Source of the DNA: Pyropia yezoensis
Taxonomy: Eukaryota > Rhodophyta > Bangiophyceae > Bangiales > Bangiaceae
Assembly (NCBI GenBank): GCA_009829735.1
Contig: CM020620.1
Location: forward strand, 11,777,420-11,841,419
Direction: 5' to 3'
Length of the DNA: 64,000 bases
Shown here one piece after another: positions 52,349 through 64,000 of this stretch (position 1 is the first letter of the stretch; every line of letters begins with the position of its first letter). The position numbers were made by a program, and so were the translations under genes. The notes under the pieces were generated by a model that saw only the letters and a list, made by a program, of their open reading frames with translations, searched no databases and was not told the DNA's origin.

Positions 52349-53767
52349 TGTAGCATCCCTGGCCCTGACGTGGCGTCGACCCGGGATGGCGACCAGGAGG
52401 CACCAGGTGCCAGGAACCGCCCGCCGTGTGGGATGGTTGGCGGCCGTGGCCCGTGCCCGGCACTGGGATGCGGTGGACTACGCTATCCACACATGAGAGA
52501 GGGACTTCTGATGGGTTTTTGCATATTTGTGTGGGACTTGATTTTGAGAGAATTTGAGTGTGAGATTCGTGAGTGGGAATAGAATTAGTAGTGATAGTGG
52601 CCCCCGATCTGACGAGGTTAGACTCGGGTCGGGGCCACTCGGGGTTGGGGGGGGGCTACCTGGCCAACGTGCCGAGGCTCCCCCAGATGCACGTTAAGAG
52701 GGACAGCGAGGCGCCCTTGGCCCGCGCCCTCAGGGAAAAAGACAACTGCGCGTTTGCTTTCCTCTTCCCCGTGTGCACTACCGTGCGTATCTGTTGGCTC
52801 TGCCGACATGCACGTGAGGCAGCAGGCATACCACTCTCGTAGTTCCCCTCTCTGTGCTACCTGTCCCTTTCCCCCGAGGGATACTGACACGTGTCTGAGA
52901 GGATCGAGGCTTATACCACATATATGATGGAGCAGCAGGGGATTGGAGTGTTTGAGAAGAGACATTTGGGAGGAGCGGTTGGGTTGCTCCTGTTCTGTCC
53001 TCTTCTGTGCTTTGGGAATTACTTGCACCCGTTCACGGGAATCCCATTCCTGGCTCCCCAACCCCTCTCTTGTGGTCTGGCGATCTTTGGACACGCAGGC
53101 GACTGCACTGTGGCTGTCAAGAGACCAACATGGCTACCCTCCCTGGCACGACGGTGCCCGAAGTGGTAGACCCTGCGTCCCTTGACGCATCCCTGATCAC
53201 CGTGCGGGACGGTGTCCAACCCGGCGTTGTCCTCACGGGCGAAGGAGACCAGGGCGTGACACCCCGGTAGCGGACTGGAGTCTACAGGCGACCAAGTACC
53301 GTCTGCTTCGGTTCCTCCGGCTGTCCCTCCTGTGGGAGCCACCCCGGGGTCAACGGCGTTCGAGTCCGCTCGAAGCAGGCGACTCCCTACTGTCGGTGCT
53401 ACTCCTAAACTTCCAGGGATACCCCTGGTGTGTTTACTCCTGGACCTACACATGGCAGCTGGGTGTATACTCTTCTTCCTGTGGGCGCTACCAAAACCAG
53501 AGGCACCGCAGTGACTGGCTCTACGGGTCCCGCTGGGGCCTCGACTCCTGGGACCGGTCAAGCTTTTCCTCCCCTGGCGTCCTATGGGGCGGAGAGTTCC
53601 AAGACCCGTAACCGGAGCAGCCGGCGGCGGCGGCGTCGTCGTCGTAACTCGAGCACCAGCCAGACCAGTTCCTACAGCTCCGAGGAGGGATCCGACTGGG
53701 ACGCGACCCCGGCTCCCACTCGGCGCAGGCTGGTCAAGTTTATCTTTCCTTCTCACCAAGTGGCAGC
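52349..53767 (+). repeat. Array unit 13
   Basis: One C gained near 53264 and one lost near 53424; the ORF is broken between the two and regains frame after. Confidence 0.95.
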
Positions 53768-55185
53768 TGTAGCATCCCTGGCCCTGACGTGGCGTCGACC
53801 CGGGATGGCGACCAGGAGGCACCAGGTGCCAGGAACCGCCCGCCGTGTGGGATGGTTGGCGGCCGTGGCCCGTGCCCGGCACTGGGATGCGGTGGACTAC
53901 GCTATCCACACATGAGAGAGGGACTTCTGATGGGTTTTTGCATATTTGTGTGGGACTTGATTTTGAGAGAATTTGAGTGTGAGATTCGTGAGTGGGAATA
54001 GAATTAGTAGTGATAGTGGCCCCCGATCTGACGAGGTTAGACTCGGGTCGGGGCCACTCGGGGTTGGGGGGGGCTACCTGGCCAACGTGCCGAGGCTCCC
54101 CCAGATGCACGTTAAGAGGGACAGCGAGGCGCCCTTGGCCCGCGCCCTCAGGGAAAAAGACAACTGCGCGTTTGCTTTCCTCTTCCCCGTGTGCACTACC
54201 GTGCGTATCTGTTGGCTCTGCCGACATGCACGTGAGGCAGCAGGCATACCACTCTCGTAGTTCCCCTCTCTGTGCTACCTGTCCCTTTCCCCCGAGGGAT
54301 ACTGACACGTGTCTGAGAGGATCGAGGCTTATACCACATATATGATGGAGCAGCAGGGGATTGGAGTGTTTGAGAAGAGACATTTGGGAGGAGCGGTTGG
54401 GTTGCTCCTGTTCTGTCCTCTTCTGTGCTTTGGGAATTACTTGCACCCGTTCACGGGAATCCCATTCCTGGCTCCCCAACCCCTCTCTTGTGGTCTGGCG
54501 ATCTTTGGACACGCAGGCGACTGCACTGTGGCTGTCAAGAGACCAACATGGCTACCCTCCCTGGCACGACGGTGCCCGAAGTGGTAGACCCTGCGTCCCT
54601 TGACGCATCCCTGATCACCGTGCGGGACGGTGTCCAACCCGGCGTTGTCCTCACGGGCGAAGGAGACCAGGGCGTGACACCCGGTAGCGGACTGGAGTCT
54701 ACAGGCGACCAAGTACCGTCTGCTTCGGTTCCTCCGGCTGTCCCTCCTGTGGGAGCCACCCCGGGGTCAACGGCGTTCGAGTCCGCTCGAAGCAGGCGAC
54801 TCCCTACTGTCGGTGCTACTCCTAAACTTCCAGGGATACCCCCTGGTGTGTTTACTCCTGGACCTACACATGGCAGCTGGGTGTATACTCTTCTTCCTGT
54901 GGGCGCTACCAAAACCAGAGGCACCGCAGTGACTGGCTCTACGGGTCCCGCTGGGGCCTCGACTCCTGGGACCGGTCAAGCTTTTCCTCCCCTGGCGTCC
55001 TATGGGGCGGAGAGTTCCAAGACCCGTAACCGGAGCAGCCGGCGGCGGCGGCGTCGTCGTCGTAACTCGAGCACCAGCCAGACCAGTTCCTACAGCTCCG
55101 AGGAGGGATCCGACTGGGACGCGACCCCGGCTCCCACTCGGCGCAGGCTGGTCAAGTTTATCTTTCCTTCTCACCAAGTGGCAGC
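53768..55185 (+). repeat. Array unit 14
   Basis: ORF 54548-55333 intact; G-run one base shorter near 54066. Confidence 0.95.
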
Positions 55186-56604
55186 TGTAGCATCCCTGGC
55201 CCTGACGTGGCGTCGACCCGGGATGGCGACCAGGAGGCACCAGGTGCCAGGAACCGCCCGCCGTGTGGGATGGTTGGCGGCCGTGGCCCGTGCCCGGCAC
55301 TGGGATGCGGTGGACTACGCTATCCACACATGAGAGAGGGACTTCTGATGGGTTTTTGCATATTTGTGTGGGACTTGATTTTGAGAGAATTTGAGTGTGA
55401 GATTCGTGAGTGGGAATAGAATTAGTAGTGATAGTGGCCCCCGATCTGACGAGGTTAGACTCGGGTCGGGGCCACTCGGGGTTGGGGGGGGGCTACCTGG
55501 CCAACGTGCCGAGGCTCCCCCAGATGCACGTTAAGAGGGACAGCGAGGCGCCCTTGGCCCGCGCCCTCAGGGAAAAAGACAACTGCGCGTTTGCTTTCCT
55601 CTTCCCCGTGTGCACTACCGTGCGTATCTGTTGGCTCTGCCGACATGCACGTGAGGCAGCAGGCATACCACTCTCGTAGTTCCCCTCTCTGTGCTACCTG
55701 TCCCTTTCCCCCGAGGGATACTGACACGTGTCTGAGAGGATCGAGGCTTATACCACATATATGATGGAGCAGCAGGGGATTGGAGTGTTTGAGAAGAGAC
55801 ATTTGGGAGGAGCGGTTGGGTTGCTCCTGTTCTGTCCTCTTCTGTGCTTTGGGAATTACTTGCACCCGTTCACGGGAATCCCATTCCTGGCTCCCCAACC
55901 CCTCTCTTGTGGTCTGGCGATCTTTGGACACGCAGGCGACTGCACTGTGGCTGTCAAGAGACCAACATGGCTACCCTCCCTGGCACGACGGTGCCCGAAG
56001 TGGTAGACCCTGCGTCCCTTGACGCATCCCTGATCACCGTGCGGGACGGTGTCCAACCCGGCGTTGTCCTCACGGGCGAAGGAGACCAGGGCGTGACACC
56101 CGGTAGCGGACTGGAGTCTACAGGCGACCAAGTACCGTCTGCTTCGGTTCCTCCGGCTGTCCCTCCTGTGGGAGCCACCCCGGGGTCAACGGCGTTCGAG
56201 TCCGCTCGAAGCAGGCGACTCCCTACTGTCGGTGCTACTCCTAAACTTCCAGGGATACCCCCTGGTGTGTTTACTCCTGGACCTACACATGGCAGCTGGG
56301 TGTATACTCTTCTTCCTGTGGGCGCTACCAAAACCAGAGGCACCGCAGTGACTGGCTCTACGGGTCCCGCTGGGGCCTCGACTCCTGGGACCGGTCAAGC
56401 TTTTCCTCCCCTGGCGTCCTATGGGGCGGAGAGTTCCAAGACCCGTAACCGGAGCAGCCGGCGGCGGCGGCGTCGTCGTCGTAACTCGAGCACCAGCCAG
56501 ACCAGTTCCTACAGCTCCGAGGAGGGATCCGACTGGGACGCGACCCCGGCTCCCACTCGGCGCAGGCTGGTCAAGTTTATCTTTCCTTCTCACCAAGTGG
56601 CAGC
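55186..56604 (+). repeat. Array unit 15
   Basis: ORF 55967-56752 intact; consensus type. Confidence 0.95.
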
Positions 56605-58023
56605 TGTAGCATCCCTGGCCCTGACGTGGCGTCGACCCGGGATGGCGACCAGGAGGCACCAGGTGCCAGGAACCGCCCGCCGTGTGGGATGGTTGGCGGC
56701 CGTGGCCCGTGCCCGGCACTGGGATGCGGTGGACTACGCTATCCACACATGAGAGAGGGACTTCTGATGGGTTTTTGCATATTTGTGTGGGACTTGATTT
56801 TGAGAGAATTTGAGTGTGAGATTCGTGAGTGGGAATAGAATTAGTAGTGATAGTGGCCCCCGATCTGACGAGGTTAGACTCGGGTCGGGGCCACTCGGGG
56901 TTGGGGGGGGGCTACCTGGCCAACGTGCCGAGGCTCCCCCAGATGCACGTTAAGAGGGACAGCGAGGCGCCCTTGGCCCGCGCCCTCAGGGAAAAAGACA
57001 ACTGCGCGTTTGCTTTCCTCTTCCCCGTGTGCACTACCGTGCGTATCTGTTGGCTCTGCCGACATGCACGTGAGGCAGCAGGCATACCACTCTCGTAGTT
57101 CCCCTCTCTGTGCTACCTGTCCCTTTCCCCCGAGGGATACTGACACGTGTCTGAGAGGATCGAGGCTTATACCACATATATGATGGAGCAGCAGGGGATT
57201 GGAGTGTTTGAGAAGAGACATTTGGGAGGAGCGGTTGGGTTGCTCCTGTTCTGTCCTCTTCTGTGCTTTGGGAATTACTTGCACCCGTTCACGGGAATCC
57301 CATTCCTGGCTCCCCAACCCCTCTCTTGTGGTCTGGCGATCTTTGGACACGCAGGCGACTGCACTGTGGCTGTCAAGAGACCAACATGGCTACCCTCCCT
57401 GGCACGACGGTGCCCGAAGTGGTAGACCCTGCGTCCCTTGACGCATCCCTGATCACCGTGCGGGACGGTGTCCAACCCGGCGTTGTCCTCACGGGCGAAG
57501 GAGACCAGGGCGTGACACCCGGTAGCGGACTGGAGTCTACAGGCGACCAAGTACCGTCTGCTTCGGTTCCTCCGGCTGTCCCTCCTGTGGGAGCCACCCC
57601 GGGGTCAACGGCGTTCGAGTCCGCTCGAAGCAGGCGACTCCCTACTGTCGGTGCTACTCCTAAACTTCCAGGGATACCCCCTGGTGTGTTTACTCCTGGA
57701 CCTACACATGGCAGCTGGGTGTATACTCTTCTTCCTGTGGGCGCTACCAAAACCAGAGGCACCGCAGTGACTGGCTCTACGGGTCCCGCTGGGGCCTCGA
57801 CTCCTGGGACCGGTCAAGCTTTTCCTCCCCTGGCGTCCTATGGGGCGGAGAGTTCCAAGACCCGTAACCGGAGCAGCCGGCGGCGGCGGCGTCGTCGTCG
57901 TAACTCGAGCACCAGCCAGACCAGTTCCTACAGCTCCGAGGAGGGATCCGACTGGGACGCGACCCCGGCTCCCACTCGGCGCAGGCTGGTCAAGTTTATC
58001 TTTCCTTCTCACCAAGTGGCAGC
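56605..58023 (+). repeat. Array unit 16
   Basis: ORF 57386-58171 intact; consensus type. Confidence 0.95.
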
Positions 58024-59441
58024 TGTAGCATCCCTGGCCCTGACGTGGCGTCGACCCGGGATGGCGACCAGGAGGCACCAGGTGCCAGGAACCGCCCGCC
58101 GTGTGGGATGGTTGGCGGCCGTGGCCCGTGCCCGGCACTGGGATGCGGTGGACTACGCTATCCACACATGAGAGAGGGACTTCTGATGGGTTTTTGCATA
58201 TTTGTGTGGGACTTGATTTTGAGAGAATTTGAGTGTGAGATTCGTGAGTGGGAATAGAATTAGTAGTGATAGTGGCCCCCGATCTGACGAGGTTAGACTC
58301 GGGTCGGGGCCACTCGGGGTTGGGGGGGGGCTACCTGGCCAACGTGCCGAGGCTCCCCCAGATGCACGTTAAGAGGGACAGCGAGGCGCCCTTGGCCCGC
58401 GCCCTCAGGGAAAAAGACAACTGCGCGTTTGCTTTCCTCTTCCCCGTGTGCACTACCGTGCGTATCTGTTGGCTCTGCCGACATGCACGTGAGGCAGCAG
58501 GCATACCACTCTCGTAGTTCCCCTCTCTGTGCTACCTGTCCCTTTCCCCCGAGGGATACTGACACGTGTCTGAGAGGATCGAGGCTTATACCACATATAT
58601 GATGGAGCAGCAGGGGATTGGAGTGTTTGAGAAGAGACATTTGGGAGGAGCGGTTGGGTTGCTCCTGTTCTGTCCTCTTCTGTGCTTTGGGAATTACTTG
58701 CACCCGTTCACGGGAATCCCATTCCTGGCTCCCCAACCCCTCTCTTGTGGTCTGGCGATCTTTGGACACGCAGGCGACTGCACTGTGGCTGTCAAGAGAC
58801 CAACATGGCTACCCTCCCTGGCACGACGGTGCCCGAAGTGGTAGACCCTGCGTCCCTTGACGCATCCCTGATCACCGTGCGGGACGGTGTCCAACCCGGC
58901 GTTGTCCTCACGGGCGAAGGAGACCAGGGCGTGACACCCGGTAGCGGACTGGAGTCTACAGGCGACCAAGTACCGTCTGCTTCGGTTCCTCCGGCTGTCC
59001 CTCCTGTGGGAGCCACCCGGGGTCAACGGCGTTCGAGTCCGCTCGAAGCAGGCGACTCCCTACTGTCGGTGCTACTCCTAAACTTCCAGGGATACCCCCT
59101 GGTGTGTTTACTCCTGGACCTACACATGGCAGCTGGGTGTATACTCTTCTTCCTGTGGGCGCTACCAAAACCAGAGGCACCGCAGTGACTGGCTCTACGG
59201 GTCCCGCTGGGGCCTCGACTCCTGGGACCGGTCAAGCTTTTCCTCCCCTGGCGTCCTATGGGGCGGAGAGTTCCAAGACCCGTAACCGGAGCAGCCGGCG
59301 GCGGCGGCGTCGTCGTCGTAACTCGAGCACCAGCCAGACCAGTTCCTACAGCTCCGAGGAGGGATCCGACTGGGACGCGACCCCGGCTCCCACTCGGCGC
59401 AGGCTGGTCAAGTTTATCTTTCCTTCTCACCAAGTGGCAGC
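58024..59441 (+). repeat. Array unit 17
   Basis: Same one-base C deletion as unit 7, near 59017; ORF broken. Confidence 0.95.
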
Positions 59442-60860
59442 TGTAGCATCCCTGGCCCTGACGTGGCGTCGACCCGGGATGGCGACCAGGAGGCACCAGG
59501 TGCCAGGAACCGCCCGCCGTGTGGGATGGTTGGCGGCCGTGGCCCGTGCCCGGCACTGGGATGCGGTGGACTACGCTATCCACACATGAGAGAGGGACTT
59601 CTGATGGGTTTTTGCATATTTGTGTGGGACTTGATTTTGAGAGAATTTGAGTGTGAGATTCGTGAGTGGGAATAGAATTAGTAGTGATAGTGGCCCCCGA
59701 TCTGACGAGGTTAGACTCGGGTCGGGGCCACTCGGGGTTGGGGGGGGGCTACCTGGCCAACGTGCCGAGGCTCCCCCAGATGCACGTTAAGAGGGACAGC
59801 GAGGCGCCCTTGGCCCGCGCCCTCAGGGAAAAAGACAACTGCGCGTTTGCTTTCCTCTTCCCCGTGTGCACTACCGTGCGTATCTGTTGGCTCTGCCGAC
59901 ATGCACGTGAGGCAGCAGGCATACCACTCTCGTAGTTCCCCTCTCTGTGCTACCTGTCCCTTTCCCCCGAGGGATACTGACACGTGTCTGAGAGGATCGA
60001 GGCTTATACCACATATATGATGGAGCAGCAGGGGATTGGAGTGTTTGAGAAGAGACATTTGGGAGGAGCGGTTGGGTTGCTCCTGTTCTGTCCTCTTCTG
60101 TGCTTTGGGAATTACTTGCACCCGTTCACGGGAATCCCATTCCTGGCTCCCCAACCCCTCTCTTGTGGTCTGGCGATCTTTGGACACGCAGGCGACTGCA
60201 CTGTGGCTGTCAAGAGACCAACATGGCTACCCTCCCTGGCACGACGGTGCCCGAAGTGGTAGACCCTGCGTCCCTTGACGCATCCCTGATCACCGTGCGG
60301 GACGGTGTCCAACCCGGCGTTGTCCTCACGGGCGAAGGAGACCAGGGCGTGACACCCGGTAGCGGACTGGAGTCTACAGGCGACCAAGTACCGTCTGCTT
60401 CGGTTCCTCCGGCTGTCCCTCCTGTGGGAGCCACCCCGGGGTCAACGGCGTTTCGAGACCGCTCGAAGCAGGCGACTCCCTACTGTCGGTGCTACTCCTA
60501 ACTTCCAGGGATACCCCCTGGTGTGTTTACTCCTGGACCTACACATGGCAGCTGGGTGTATACTCTTCTTCCTGTGGGCGCTACCAAAACCAGAGGCACC
60601 GCAGTGACTGGCTCTACGGGTCCCGCTGGGGCCTCGACTCCTGGGACCGGTCAAGCTTTTCCTCCCCTGGCGTCCTATGGGGCGGAGAGTTCCAAGACCC
60701 GTAACCGGAGCAGCCGGCGGCGGCGGCGTCGTCGTCGTAACTCGAGCACCAGCCAGACCAGTTCCTACAGCTCCGAGGAGGGATCCGACTGGGACGCGAC
60801 CCCGGCTCCCACTCGGCGCAGGCTGGTCAAGTTTATCTTTCCTTCTCACCAAGTGGCAGC
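59442..60860 (+). repeat. Array unit 18
   Basis: Extra T near 60452, a T-to-A change near 60457 and a lost A near 60501; ORF broken between them. Confidence 0.95.
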
Positions 60861-62275
60861 TGTAGCATCCCTGGCCCTGACGTGCGTCGACCCGGGATGG
60901 CGACCAGGAGGCACCAGGTGCCAGGAACCGCCCGCCGTGTGGGATGGTTGGCGGCCGTGGCCCGTGCCCGGCACTGGGATGCGGTGGACTACGCTATCCA
61001 CACATGAGAGAGGGACTTCTGATGGGTTTTTGCATATTTGTGTGGGACTTGATTTTGAGAGAATTGAGTGTGAGATTCGTGAGTGGGAATAGAATTAGTA
61101 GTGATAGTGGCCCCCGATCTGACGAGGTTAGACTCGGGTCGGGGCCACTCGGGGTTGGGGGGGGGCTACCTGGCCAACGTGCCGAGGCTCCCCAGATGCA
61201 CGTTAAGAGGGACAGCGAGGCGCCCTTGGCCCGCGCCCTCAGGGAAAAAGACAACTGCGCGTTTGCTTTCCTCTTCCCCGTGTGCACTACCGTGCGTATC
61301 TGTTGGCTCTGCCGACATGCACGTGAGGCAGCAGGCATACCACTCTCGTAGTTCCCCTCTCTGTGCTACCTGTCCCTTTCCCCCGAGGGATACTGACACG
61401 TGTCTGAGAGGATCGAGGCTTATACCACATATGATGGAGCAGCAGGGGATTGGAGTGTTGAGAAGAGACATTTGGGAGGAGCGGTTGGGTTGCTCCTGTT
61501 CTGTCCTCTTCTGTGCTTTGGGAATTACTTGCACCCGTTCACGGGAATCCCATTCCTGGCTCCCCAACCCCTCTCTTGTGGTCTGGCGATCTTTGGACAC
61601 GCAGGCGACTGCACTGTGGCTGTCAAGAGACCAACATGGCTACCCTCCCTGGCACGACGGTGCCCGAAGTGGTAGACCCTGCGTCCCTTGACGCATCCCT
61701 GATCACCGTGCGGGACGGTGTCCAACCCGGCGTTGTCCTCACGGGCGAAGGAGACCAGGGCGTGACACCCGGTAGCGGACTGGAGTCTACAGGCGACCAA
61801 GTACCGTCTGCTTCGGTTCCTCCGGCTGTCCCTCCTGTGGGAGCCACCCCGGGGTCAACGGCGTTCGAGTCCGCTCGAAGCAGGCGACTCCCTACTGTCG
61901 GTGCTACTCCTAAACTTCCAGGGATACCCCCTGGTGTGTTTACTCCTGGACCTACACATGGCAGCTGGGTGTATACTCTTCTTCCTGTGGGCGCTACCAA
62001 AACCAGAGGCACCGCAGTGACTGGCTCTACGGGTCCCGCTGGGGCCTCTCGACTCCTGGGACCGGTCAAGCTTTTCCTCCCCTGGCGTCCTATGGGGCGG
62101 AGAGTTCCAAGACCCGTAACCGGAGCAGCCGGCGGCGGCGGCGTCGTCGTCGTAACTCGAGCACCAGCCAGACCAGTTCCTACAGCTCCGAGGAGGGATC
62201 CGACTGGGACGCGACCCCGGCTCCCACTCGGCGCAGGCTGGTCAAGTTTATCTTTCCTTCTCACCAAGTGGCAGC
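60861..62275 (+). repeat. Array unit 19 (indel-rich)
   Basis: Single-base losses near 60884, 61063, 61194 and 61459, a two-base loss near 61429 and a two-base gain near 62048. This is far more than any other unit, and most fall in short runs. Confidence 0.95.
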
Positions 62276-63694
62276 TGTAGCATCCCTGGCCCTGACGTGG
62301 CGTCGACCCGGGATGGCGACCAGGAGGCACCAGGTGCCAGGAACCGCCCGCCGTGTGGGATGGTTGGCGGCCGTGGCCCGTGCCCGGCACTGGGATGCGG
62401 TGGACTACGCTATCCACACATGAGAGAGGGACTTCTGATGGGTTTTTGCATATTTGTGTGGGACTTGATTTTGAGAGAATTTGAGTGTGAGATTCGTGAG
62501 TGGGAATAGAATTAGTAGTGATAGTGGCCCCCGATCTGACGAGGTTAGACTCGGGTCGGGGCCACTCGGGGTTGGGGGGGGGCTACCTGGCCAACGTGCC
62601 GAGGCTCCCCCAGATGCACGTTAAGAGGGACAGCGAGGCGCCCTTGGCCCGCGCCCTCAGGGAAAAAGACAACTGCGCGTTTGCTTTCCTCTTCCCCGTG
62701 TGCACTACCGTGCGTATCTGTTGGCTCTGCCGACATGCACGTGAGGCAGCAGGCATACCACTCTCGTAGTTCCCCTCTCTGTGCTACCTGTCCCTTTCCC
62801 CCGAGGGATACTGACACGTGTCTGAGAGGATCGAGGCTTATACCACATATATGATGGAGCAGCAGGGGATTGGAGTGTTTGAGAAGAGACATTTGGGAGG
62901 AGCGGTTGGGTTGCTCCTGTTCTGTCCTCTTCTGTGCTTTGGGAATTACTTGCACCCGTTCACGGGAATCCCATTCCTGGCTCCCCAACCCCTCTCTTGT
63001 GGTCTGGCGATCTTTGGACACGCAGGCGACTGCACTGTGGCTGTCAAGAGACCAACATGGCTACCCTCCCTGGCACGACGGTGCCCGAAGTGGTAGACCC
63101 TGCGTCCCTTGACGCATCCCTGATCACCGTGCGGGACGGTGTCCAACCCGGCGTTGTCCTCACGGGCGAAGGAGACCAGGGCGTGACACCCGGTAGCGGA
63201 CTGGAGTCTACAGGCGACCAAGTACCGTCTGCTTCGGTTCCTCCGGCTGTCCCTCCTGTGGGAGCCACCCCGGGGTCAACGGCGTTCGAGTCCGCTCGAA
63301 GCAGGCGACTCCCTACTGTCGGTGCTACTCCTAAACTTCCAGGGATACCCCCTGGTGTGTTTACTCCTGGACCTACACATGGCAGCTGGGTGTATACTCT
63401 TCTTCCTGTGGGCGCTACCAAAACCAGAGGCACCGCAGTGACTGGCTCTACGGGTCCCGCTGGGGCCTCGACTCCTGGGACCGGTCAAGCTTTTCCTCCC
63501 CTGGCGTCCTATGGGGCGGAGAGTTCCAAGACCCGTAACCGGAGCAGCCGGCGGCGGCGGCGTCGTCGTCGTAACTCGAGCACCAGCCAGACCAGTTCCT
63601 ACAGCTCCGAGGAGGGATCCGACTGGGACGCGACCCCGGCTCCCACTCGGCGCAGGCTGGTCAAGTTTATCTTTCCTTCTCACCAAGTGGCAGC
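62276..63694 (+). repeat. Array unit 20
   Basis: ORF 63057-63842 intact; consensus type. Confidence 0.95.
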
Positions 63695-64000
63695 TGTAGC
63701 ATCCCTGGCCCTGACGTGGCGTCGACCCGGGATGGCGACCAGGAGGCACCAGGTGCCAGGAACCGCCCGCCGTGTGGGATGGTTGGCGGCCGTGGCCCGT
63801 GCCCGGCACTGGGATGCGGTGGACTACGCTATCCACACATGAGAGAGGGACTTCTGATGGGTTTTTGCATATTTGTGTGGGACTTGATTTTGAGAGAATT
63901 TGAGTGTGAGATTCGTGAGTGGGAATAGAATTAGTAGTGATAGTGGCCCCCGATCTGACGAGGTTAGACTCGGGTCGGGGCCACTCGGGGTTGGGGGGGG
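63695..64000 (+). repeat. Array unit 21, cut by window edge
   Basis: The first 306 bp of LTR-S, ending inside the G-run. Confidence 0.95.

Larger units (their letters stand above)
35327..64000 (+). repeat. Tandem array of ~1,419-bp LTR-derived units (20 complete + 1 partial)
   Basis: Units start (TGTAGCATCC) at 35327, 36746, 38165, 39584, 41002, 42421, 43840, 45258, 46674, 48094, 49513, 50931, 52349, 53768, 55186, 56605, 58024, 59442, 60861, 62276 and 63695. The spacing is 1,415-1,420 bp. Each is a 572-bp LTR-S, a primer-binding site, a ~200-bp leader and a gag-like frame that runs straight into the next LTR with no purine tract. All units point the same way. Most units appear almost identical, the first LTR being the most diverged. 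The array continues past the window. Confidence 0.97.

Noticed and set aside
60861-62275. Unit 19 as a distinct, rapidly diverging array variant
   Set aside because: Its differences are mostly one-base gains and losses in short runs, which are as likely to be read-consensus errors; kept only as a note on that unit.
35596-63021. Long minus-strand frames in every array unit (about 158, 186 and up to 497 codons)
   Set aside because: They overlap the LTR and the gag-like frame in GC-rich sequence, repeat only because the unit repeats, and show no motif.
35327-64000. Regular direct repeats resembling a CRISPR-like or phage-type array
   Set aside because: The period is 1.4 kb with no unique spacers, the units are LTR-derived, and the context is eukaryotic retroelements.

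Overview
This window is a eukaryotic, GC-rich block made almost wholly of nested LTR retrotransposons of the Ty3/Gypsy (chromodomain-bearing) type. I see no host gene, no rRNA or tRNA gene and nothing prokaryotic. The evidence for a eukaryote is gag-pol elements with LTRs, primer-binding sites, polypurine tracts, 5-bp target-site duplications, CCHC zinc knuckles and integrase-chromodomain fusions. The sequence alone does not let me name the host; a protist, alga, oomycete or fungus would all fit.

Layout. 1-1790: gag, protease and the start of pol of El-1 (+), cut by an LTR of the family that later forms the big array (LTR-S). 1791-2182: truncated forward LTR-S. 2183-2689 joined to 12066-12130: one 572-bp reverse LTR-S split by El-2. 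2690-12060: El-2 (minus strand), with two 469-bp LTRs, TSD GTGGT, gag and pol carrying single stop codons, and a convergent plus-strand accessory ORF. 12881-20665: El-4 (+), an older chromodomain Gypsy element with two ~830-bp LTRs, a zinc-finger ORF ahead of gag, a decayed gag-pol and a solo El-2-family LTR. 20849-22515: El-5, an integrase/chromodomain remnant (minus) also hit by a solo El-2-family LTR. 22781-33525: El-3 (minus), a complete 10.7-kb element with TSD CCAAT, nearly identical LTRs, intact gag and pol, and an intact 789-aa convergent accessory ORF. 34629-35326: N-terminal piece of what looks like a third accessory ORF. 35327-64000: a tandem array of about 1,419-bp units (20 complete, one cut by the window edge), each being one 572-bp LTR-S plus a primer-binding site, leader and a short gag-like reading frame.

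How the parts relate. El-2, El-3 and the array share one primer-binding-site sequence, so they belong to one kin group of elements. El-2 and El-3 each place an extra ORF between the end of pol and the 3' LTR, reading against gag-pol, and the two products share sequence blocks. The array looks like head-to-tail copies of a gag-truncated relative of this group that amplified into a satellite. Elements have repeatedly inserted into one another, giving a readable order of events. El-2 and El-3 coding regions are also unusually dense in short inverted repeats.
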